Assembly (NCBI GenBank): GCA_030077755.1
Contig: JAQJZZ010000011.1
Location: 1,736,001-1,800,000, forward strand
Length of the DNA: 64,000 nt
Source of the DNA: Filosporella fistucella
Taxonomy: Eukaryota; Ascomycota; Leotiomycetes; Helotiales
Direction: 5' to 3'
Shown: positions 57,282 to 64,000 of the stretch, piece by piece
Layout of the letters: the number at the start of each line of letters is the position of its first letter
Numbering within the stretch: the stretch's first letter is position 1
Notes under the pieces: generated by a model
Told to the model about the DNA's origin: nothing
The model's database searches: none
What the model saw: the letters and a program-made list of their open reading frames with translations, nothing else
Position numbers and translations under genes: made by a program

Positions 57282-59028
57282 ATGGTTTCCGCCATTCGAG
57301 TTGCCCCTACGGTATGTCTCCCCTAGTTGCGGTGAATTCAATTCAATTCAATTCAATTCAATTCAATTCAATTCAATTCAATTCAATTCAATTCAATTCA
57401 ATTCAATTCAATTCAATTCTAACAAAAAATCAGAGGGCTGTAAAAGCCATGAACCTTCTCCGCACAATCCAATATACTCACCCGCCTTCCTGCCCTTGCC
57501 ACGGCAATCCCTCGCATCATCACCACCACAAGCCATCCTCAAATCTCCTCTCGCACGCCAAACGTAATCTCCAACGCAATTATGCCACTCCTGTAGACTT
57601 GTCGCGGCAGAAGGAATATGCATTCGAGATGGCAGCTTCCTCCATTAGGTTCGGGCCGGGTGTTACAAAGGAGGTAGGCATGGATTTCAAGAATATGGGT
57701 GCTAAGAGGGTGTGTGTTGTGACCGATAGCGTGGTTAGGAATTTGAATGCTATGAAACAGGTTATTGAAGGTTTGACAAAAGAAGGTGTGGAGTTTACCA
57801 TTTTTGATGGGTGTAGGGTTGAGCCGAAGGATAGCTCGTACGTCCTTTCCTTCTCTATGCAATGCACTTATATGTAAGTTTAAAACGAGGCAGCCATTGA
57901 CATGACACAGAATCAAGGAAGCAATCGATTTCGCCAAGCCATATCAACCAGATGCTTTCCTAGCTGTTGGGGGTGGCTCCGTCATCGACACTGCCAAGCT
58001 TATGAATTTGTATACCTGCTACCCTGACGCCGAGTTTTTGGATTTCGTGAATGCACCTCTTGGAAAAGGCCTACCAATCGACAAACCACTAAAGCCCTTG
58101 ATTGCCGTGCCAACCACCGCTGGTACAGGTTCCGAAACGACTGGGACAGCTATTTTCGACCTGGTGGCGAAACGTGCGAAGACCGGCATCGCTCACCGAA
58201 ATTTGAAGCCTACTCTAGGCATATGCGATCCTCTGAACACTCGTACCATGCCTTCTGCTGTGCATGCTAGCTCGGGATTGGATGTTCTCTGCCACAGTTT
58301 GGAAAGCTGGACTGCAATACCTTATTTCGAGCGAATTCCTCGCCCAGCAAATCCTATAAATAGGCCTGCGTATCAGGGAGCCAATCCTATTAGTGACATC
58401 TTCTCCTTACAGGCTTTGAGGAGTACGGTCAAGTATCTACCAAGAGCAGTGAAAGATCCAGAGGATCATGAGGCTCAGAGTGAGATGCTTCTAGCTGCTA
58501 CTTTAGCAGGTGTTGGGTTTGGAAATGCGGGTGTGCATTTATGTCATGGTATTCACTCTTATTCCATTTTCATTCATGATTTTATGCTGACAGCAAGAAG
58601 GAATGTCCTACCCCATCTCCGGGCAGAATCCAGGCTACAAACACCCAGGCTACCAAGTTTCTAGCCCTATTATCCCACATGGTGTTTCTGTAGCCGTCTC
58701 CGCCCCAGCTGTTTTCCGTTTCACAGGAGCTTCGAACCCCGACCGTCATCTGGCAGCTGCCGAAGCCTTTGGAGTTGACATCTCGAACGTGAAACGTGAA
58801 TCAGCCGGAGAGGTGCTTGGTGAGGCATTAACAAAGTTTCTAGCCGATCTAGGAGATCAGCCTAAGGGATTACAAGATTTAGGATTCAAGAGAGAACATT
58901 TAGATGACCTTGTTGAAGGAACGATCCCGCAGCAGAGAGTGCTTATGTTGGCTCCTGGGCTGTCAGAAGAGGTTGGGGAGGAGAGAGATCAACTGAGAGC
59001 GTTATTTGAGGATGCTATGACGCATTAA
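57282..59028 (+). CDS. hydroxyacid-oxoacid transhydrogenase, mitochondrial (iron-containing ADH family, 499 aa)
   Basis: Oxidises 4-hydroxybutyrate to succinate semialdehyde while reducing 2-oxoglutarate (ADHFE1 family). Exons: 57282-57311, 57434-57837, 57911-58548, 58601-59028; introns are 122, 73 and 52 nt. Exon 1 is just ten codons (MVSAIRVAPT) and continues RAVKAMNLLRTIQYT, giving a presequence-like N-terminus that ends near NLQRNYATP. Core motifs: AASSIRFGPGVTKEVGMDF, VRVEPKDSS, FLAVGGGSVIDTAK for NAD binding, VPTTAGTGSETTGTAIFD, SSGLDVLCHSLESW, and GNAGVHLCHG-MSYPISGQNPGY across the last splice, with His metal ligands. If translation began at the internal ATG at 57449 instead, fifteen residues would be lost. 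Intron 1 contains the (AATTC)17 array. The gene end overlaps the last 4 bases of a putative minus-strand gene. Confidence 0.93.
57335..57419 (+). repeat. perfect (AATTC)17 microsatellite in intron 1 of the transhydrogenase gene
   Basis: Seventeen perfect AATTC units (85 bases) lie between the donor GTATGT at 57312 and the branch site CTAAC at 57419-57423. The final C of the array is the first base of the branch site. It makes long artificial Asn-Ser-Ile-Gln-Phe frames that are not protein. Confidence 0.97.
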
Positions 59029-59469
59029 GCGTGAAAGTTCTGGTAGCATACATACTTTGAATTGAACAAGAAAATTGGATGATCCACCTCCTTGACCACA
59101 TTGCTGTCTGTCGAAGTTAACCACGCTAGCACTCCCTGTCGTGAATCTTTCGACAACATCTCTTGGGAGGCTGGGCTGGAGTCACGCAATTTAGAAATGG
59201 AAGTCACCTAAAATATCAATCACACACCCAAAACCTGTGATTCGCAATCTCTTACATACCGGAAGCGTTCGAGGTGCGAAATGTCTATATAAACAGCCAA
59301 AATCTGTGATCTCTCGGAGCCATCCCAAGTCTGCCAGGATCGAAGGGCACAATGTAAGCTCTGCGTAGCACACTTCAATTTGGGATAAGGGCTCATTTGT
59401 TACCAGGTCAAACACCATGTCTTTCTCATGTCCTGGCGAGAGGACTACTAAGACGTCTAGATTTCTCAA
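59025..59469 (-). CDS. putative gene of unknown function, 3' part (two exons seen)
   Basis: An open frame from about 59469 to 59260 (LRNLDVLVVLSPGHEKDMVF, CYAELTLCPSILADLGWL, RHFAPRTLP) joins in phase 0 to 59207-59025 (VTSISKLRDSSPASQEML, GVLAWLTSTDSNVVKEVDHP). The 52-nt intron has a GTATGT donor at 59259 and a TTTTAG acceptor. No ATG precedes the frame before a stop, so a further upstream exon would be needed, and I could not place it. No family recognised. The clean splice junction is the main support. It is convergent with the transhydrogenase gene and overlaps its stop by 4 bases. It could equally be a remnant. Confidence 0.35.
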
Positions 59470-59611
59470 CTTTATGAGACGCGTTTCGGATATCGGACAA
59501 CGCCGTGAAGGGCTTCAGGATGAGAAGATGCCAATGAAGGAGATGTCCATGTAAGTCTTCATAATTCCATTCCGAACATCTAAAATAGTTATGTCGATCG
59601 CTAAGAGACTA

Positions 59612-60392
59612 GTGAACATACCAGCGCCACGTTGGGGAGGAGCGAACAGGGTTCCAAAGTAATCCAAGGCAAGTTGACTCTCGTTCCTAAGTCATCGACA
59701 ACCCCTTCTCTATCAAAAAATTGCGCTCCCAAGCTAACATGCTCAGCCCTCCCTCCTACCACCTACGCATCGCCCATAGCAGCAACATCCTTTCTTGAAT
59801 TTCTCGCTCAACCTACACTCCCTCCTTCGTATTCAAAGTACAAGCTCCCATTCTCCGCCTATACTCCCTCAGCATCAATGAAAACATCCTCGTTCCTCAC
59901 ATTTCCCGCTCAACCCATTCTTCCAGCATCGGATCACACCGTTTCCCTACAACTTGCCATCTCAAATCACGTCTAGTACCTTTCTACACCTCTCGAGTGT
60001 CGTAAGCTAGGAGCAGGACTTTCTGAGCTGAGTCAAAGAATCCATGTGCTAGTAGCAGAAGAGCTTAGAACGGCTGGGCTAGAGTGGGAGATAGAGAAAA
60101 TGTACTGGAGAATGAAGATGGAGGGGCGGCTGGGTTTGAAAAAGGGTGCATGCTCAACGCAGGTTGGTGGATCAAAAGTTTCGGGGGCAAAGCTGGGTAC
60201 GAAGAGAAGATGGAAAGATATCAGCGTTCAGGTGCAAGATGTTCTGCTACCGGCTTACCTTTACTTGTCGAAGACGACGACGACGACGACGAAGATGATG
60301 TCCTTGGATTCACTGAGTGTTTCTTCAAATCTTTAGGAGATCTACTATTGCTGGTGAAATGTATAGATGATGGGATGTATCCAAATGTGTAG
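59612..60392 (+). pseudogene. possible broken gene of unknown family
   Basis: One frame runs from about 59612 to 60130, interrupted by a single TAG at 59974-59976. It carries SFLEFLAQPTLPPSYSKYKL and, after the stop, LSELSQRIHVLVAEELRTAGL then EWEIEKMYW. Around 60110-60150 the protein-like signal moves to a second frame (FEKGCMLNAGWWIKSFGGKA, GYEEKMERYQRSG) and ends with an acidic DDDDDDEDD tract, a CGA/GAC repeat. No intron with canonical sites resolves either break. A real gene whose structure I failed to solve is the alternative. Confidence 0.3.
60271..60292 (+). repeat. (GAC/ACG) trinucleotide tract
   Basis: About seven ACG units at 60271-60292, coding for an Asp run in the possible broken gene. 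Confidence 0.7.
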
Positions 60393-60711
60393 ACATAAAA
60401 ATGATCGGAGGATTTCATTTTGAATTTGTACGAAAGCCGCAGCGCTCTTGGCGAGGGAGGCAGCTTTGATATAATGAAAGTGAACCATAGTCTGCTTCTG
60501 AAGTAGTTGAAAGGGTATTTAGAGGAAATAGCATGAGAAAATGTAGTAGGAAACATCACAGCCTCTTCTATGTCCCACAGGTCAGTGAAATCAATGATAT
60601 GAGCTCGCTTATTTACAATTCAGGCGTAGATTAAGAGACCCAAGTGCCGCCTGATCGAGATCCATGCATGATATACGAAGAAAAAGTCCACCGCCATTAT
60701 ACAAATGAAGA
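60393..60711. other. intergenic, no gene seen
   Basis: 319 bp downstream of Hse1. Nothing recognised. Confidence 0.5.
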
Positions 60712-62903
60712 TCAATAAGCCGTACTCTGCCGATAGAAATCTTGCGGTGCTCCTGGGGGTGCACTTGGCGCACCTAGGCTATGGCCCTCCGCTGATCCCG
60801 GTCTCTGGTAGGGTTTATATTGATTCGCACCTTGACTCGGTAAGGTTTGTCGAGCGTCGATTGATTGCCCAATGGCAGGGTAGCCTCCATTAGACCCTGG
60901 CGGTGGAGGTGCACTACCAGTTGGCGGAGCAGGAGGCTCGTAACCAGGTTGCTGCTGAGGCGGATACTGCTGTTGTGGGGGAGCATAGGCACTGTATTGC
61001 TGCTGAGCCGGTGGAGGTTGGCTATTTCCCGGAGCAACCGCGGAGTATGGGTCATCTTGGGAGTAGAGAGATGCACTGTAAGCAGAATTTGGCTGCTGGG
61101 GATTTACAGGGGAGTCATAGACAGAGGTGGCGAGTTCCTGAGGGTTGGAATAGGTGCTTTGGGGACGATGGCCTGTCTGAGGTTGCTGCGTGTATTGATT
61201 TGGAGGTGGTGAACTAGTATGAAGGGGTGCTGGTTTGGCGCCTGATGGAATTCGTGGTGTCGGATCCCTTTGAGGATAACCTTGTTGCCCAGAAGGAGTC
61301 TGTGAATCTTGAGGGGGCTGCTGGCCGGCAACCACATAGAACGGAGCCGGTCCAGTTCGAAGGGGTTGTGGAGGATAACCTTGTGGAGAGGAAGGTTGCT
61401 GAGGGTATTGTGGCTCTACACCCGAATTAGCAATTTTGACCTTTTGACGTGCATCAAACACGAACCTTGCTGTGGACCGGGTGTGTAATAACGCTTAGGA
61501 TCCTGTTGTGGAGGGGCATTTTGTGGGGGATAACCACCACCATAACCATGTGCTGGCCGACCATATTGATATGATGACTGTGTCTGTGTCATCGATGCAT
61601 CCAACAGATTTTCATAGTCTCGACATGACTTGATGAATCTCTCGTTCAACTGAGTAAAATCATCTGCTTCTAATCAGCCAAATTGATCACATGCTTTATT
61701 CTCCAGCGGTACCTTTCTTTTGTGAATATTTGCCGATAAGCTCAATCAATTTAGGGCGAATAGCAAGTGTCGAGTGATACAGCTTCTATTCTCAATTAGA
61801 TACCATCTTCAGTACTGTCAGGCTGATACGTACAGTGATCTCCTCATTATCTCGAACGTTCAACTCAGATGTTGATGTACTAAGTAACGTGAGAAGTTTT
61901 TCAACATTTTTTATTTCGGCGAAAACTTCTGCCTCCATCTGGGCTTCTCTTTGCAGCTCATCTGGTGTAGGATCTGCCAGTTTCTCGACATAGTTCAGTG
62001 GGAAAATACCAGTCTGCCCTCGGAGTAAGCCCTTCCACCAATCCTTGTATACTGACTCCAGAACTGCGATGATATCACCCTTCCTGAATGTCAATTCATC
62101 AGGATCGGTAGCATGGAAGTCAAATAGTGCCCTGACACGAGATACTGTGGCGGCGGTGGTCCCAGAAGGTACAGTTTGAGGCTGCGGAGTCGTTTGGGCT
62201 GGTGCAGCACCTGCAGACGTGCTGGCCTGTGAGGCACTTGGTTGTGGTTGCGGAGTCTTGTCCTGAATCGATAGTTTCAGTGCCATCTGAAGTTCCTCTT
62301 CTTCCTTTTGGCGATCCAAATCTGTAAGCCGGCTTTTCTGTGGTGCAGATGGCGGATGGAGGTTTGGGTTCAGGCTTTTGAGTTTATGGTATTGATCCTT
62401 CATTATCCCCAAGTCTGGATCCTTGAACATCTCTGCCCATTCTTGCATGCGTTCTAGTATCTTTGCCTTAACTTGCTGATGTGTATTTCTATCATTGGCT
62501 AATCGTAGTAATGCATCAGTGAAGGCTCGAGACGCAAGTTCCCGATGCATCTTTGGGCCGCAATTTTGACTGAGAGCATTTGCAAGCTTGAATTAAGTCA
62601 GTCTCTTGCCTGTAAGCTCCGGCAGTATCTCTAACCTCAAGCGTATATAATTGAACATTTGCATTCCGATGCGCCAGCCTCTTTATCATAGTTGCCACGG
62701 CGTCTTTTGCACCACTATCCTCTGTCGTCACTTTGTCGCAGACATCCATTATATACTCCCAGTTCTCAGAGGTGAGGTTCTCATCAGTGGCTTTGGCTAT
62801 GGGAAGTCAGTTGGTTGTCTGCAGCCGCAAGCTCATTGAGCTCCAAGTGTACATAGAACTTACCAACGACATCGTCGAATGCGTTCTGCTGAGCGCGGAA
62901 CAT
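60712..62903 (-). CDS. hse1: ESCRT-0 subunit Hse1 (class E vacuolar sorting protein, 642 aa)
   Basis: Partner of Vps27 that gathers ubiquitinated membrane cargo at endosomes. Six exons: 62903-62864, 62796-62636, 62586-61834, 61785-61713, 61663-61466, 61415-60712; introns are 67, 49, 48, 49 and 50 nt. The start MFRAQQNAFDDVV-AKATDEN is typical of Hse1. The VHS domain covers about 1-145 (NWEYIMDVCDKVTTEDSGAK, RNANVQLYTLE-LANALSQNCG). A UIM lies at about 162-176 (EEEELQMALKLSIQDK). The SH3 domain is at 216-271 (VRALFDFHATDPDELTFRKG, YKDWWKGLLRGQTGIFPLNYVEKL). A GAT-like helical region follows (LLTLLSTSTSELNVRDNEEI-TKLYHSTLAIRPKL), and then a 280-residue Pro/Gln/Tyr/Ser-rich tail. The last intron is easily missed because both exons stay open across it in different wording. 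Confidence 0.95.
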
Positions 62904-63533
62904 TGTTGGTGATGGTTGCGATTCGCAGTATGACTAGAGTATTCAAATATCGATTCAAGGTTGATACTTTTTGGGTCGTGCGCTGGAACTGAAGGAGAGA
63001 TCGTGGTTGTTTGTTCTAAAAGCATGGAGATGTGAGCTCCCCACTAGAGTCGGGAAGCCTCGACGGCCGCACGTCACCTCCTCGTTTGAGTTCGCCTCAT
63101 TTCAGGCTGCAAGATCAACCGGGCAGTTCAACTTCCTAAATTTGCTAATTGAATCTCCACTACAACAATTTAATTTACGACATGTTCTAAAAGCACATTA
63201 TTCAGTGTCGGTTACATCGTCTCAAGACATTCATTATAACAAGTCAGTGATCATCGATGTCCATTGCCGCTTGCCTCCGACCCCTTTAAACTAGGAGTTA
63301 GATCTACTGTACAATATGAACACGCCACGGATGACATTATAAGAGTTCCTAGCCAGGAACAATGACCCATGTATGCAACATGGTAAGACAACCAGACGCT
63401 ATGCTGCCAACGACTAATCGCCTCCCTTAAAGACACAACCAGATCCTGGTTGCAAGGCCCCATCTGTTGTGAGAACGCCAAATAAACTCCATCATATATG
63501 CATCACAAAATGGGAAGCAATGGCTTTGGTGCA
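62904..63533. other. promoter of hse1 and 3' flank of the next gene
   Basis: 630 bp with no gene seen. The + strand frame at 62971-63294 overlaps the hse1 leader and shows no motif. Confidence 0.5.
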
Positions 63534-64000
63534 TCACCACATGTCTTCCTCATCATCTTCCTCACGCCCTTGCCCTTCAGATCTTCCATATGGATAGTAA
63601 TCTTTCCCGCGTCGGCCATGTTGCTCTTGCTCACTATAACCATTTTCTTGATTATGCTGAGATGCTCGGGATTGCGGCCGGTTAGAACTCTGGCTTTGAG
63701 AATGATCGGGCTCTTGGTGGTCATAATCATAAATCTGCGAGTCGTCCACATAATCGACGCCTTCCGACTTTGGGGCAACTTGTGCCGGTTCAGCATACTG
63801 TGCGATACCCTTTCTGTTGTTAGCCACTCTATTTTAATATACAGAGTAATAAAAGGTCTTACCTGATGATAATCATAACGATACTGTTCTCCACCTTCAA
63901 GTTGCTGCTGGGCTAGCCGCTCTTCTTCCTCTTTTTGCCGTCGCTCCGCTTCTTGCTTTTTCTGCAGCGCAGACTGAGGAATCTGCATTTGCGGGTGCAT
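63534..64000 (-). CDS. C-terminal part of an unrecognised protein, 5' end outside window
   Basis: The exon running in from beyond 64000 ends at 63863. A 53-nt intron (GTAAG donor, CTAAC branch site, AAG acceptor) leads to the last exon, 63809-63534. The visible 137 residues hold a charged helix (SALQKKQEAERRQKEEEERL), a Gln/Tyr stretch (GGEQYRYDYHQ-GIAQYAEPAQ) and a Ser/Gln/Asp-rich tail (YVDDSQIYDYDHQEPDHS, EDDEEDMW). It is low-complexity throughout, so the family cannot be told from this part. The ATG at the very edge of the window need not be the start. Confidence 0.7.

Noticed and set aside
57115..57877. Long + strand frames with Asn-Ser-Ile-Gln-Phe repeats
   Set aside because: They are translations of the intronic AATTC array. 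The true reading is a short exon 1 and a spliced exon 2.
61416..61500. Reading the hse1 tail without its last intron (ending in a KRSKLLIRV-type terminus)
   Set aside because: A GTTCGT donor, a branch-like GCTAAT and a GTGTAG acceptor restore a frame that continues the Pro/Gln-rich tail for 235 more residues, as expected for Hse1.

Overview
The window is nuclear DNA of a filamentous ascomycete. Almost every recognisable gene is a Pezizomycotina-type gene with short introns (44-67 nt, GTRNGY donors, CTAAC/CTGAC branch sites, YAG or AAG acceptors), and intergenic spaces are long. Protein similarity recalled from memory points loosely to Leotiomycetes, but this is an impression and not a search result. 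No bacterial-type operons, CRISPR arrays, rRNA, convincing tRNA or intact transposon were seen. All exon boundaries given are hand-built from splice signals and reading-frame continuity.

Layout, left to right. 0-5 kb: the 3' end of a PP6-type phosphatase (Sit4/Ppe1) on +, then two small coiled-coil genes of unknown role on -. 7.4-9.4 kb: alanine aminotransferase on -, with an upstream exon that adds a mitochondrial presequence. 12.8-16.2 kb: mRNA cap (guanine-N7) methyltransferase (-) and proteasome lid subunit Rpn7 (+), divergent from a shared 328-bp promoter. 16.6-18.4 kb: a luciferase-domain (DUF5519) gene and a heavily broken SAM-methyltransferase pseudogene. 18.8-20.7 kb: threonine synthase. 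21.6-22.4 kb: a decayed gene resembling the fungal Gfd2/YDR514C RNase H-fold family. 23.2-23.9 kb: FSH1-type serine hydrolase. 25.4-26.5 kb: nitrilase-family amidohydrolase.

27.8-34.5 kb holds two transcription-factor genes, both on -: a Zn2Cys6 regulator with an Rgt1-like DNA-binding region and a copper-fist factor. A gene-poor stretch of nearly 6 kb follows (34.5-40.3 kb), rich in TAGG/TACC tracts and other simple repeats. 40.3-44.1 kb: a 105-aa membrane-associated protein, a small SET-domain protein, a Pro-1 tautomerase and an unknown Cys-containing protein. 45-48 kb: autophagy factor Atg13. 50.6-55.4 kb: a 1,561-aa ankyrin-RCC1-BTB protein like IBtk. 57.3-59.0 kb: mitochondrial hydroxyacid-oxoacid transhydrogenase, whose first intron contains a perfect (AATTC)17 array. 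60.7-62.9 kb: the ESCRT-0 subunit Hse1. The window ends inside the 3' part of an unrecognised gene on -.

There is no single pathway or cluster. The genes are mostly conserved housekeeping functions (phosphatase signalling, mRNA capping, proteasome, amino-acid metabolism, autophagy, endosomal sorting) with decayed genes and repeat-bearing spacers between them. The most notable signals are the split mitochondrial exon of alanine aminotransferase, the pentanucleotide array that runs into a branch site, two pseudogenes with clearly readable ancestry, and a recurring intergenic palindrome of the type TACCTAGGTA. I found no evidence of a novel multi-gene system.
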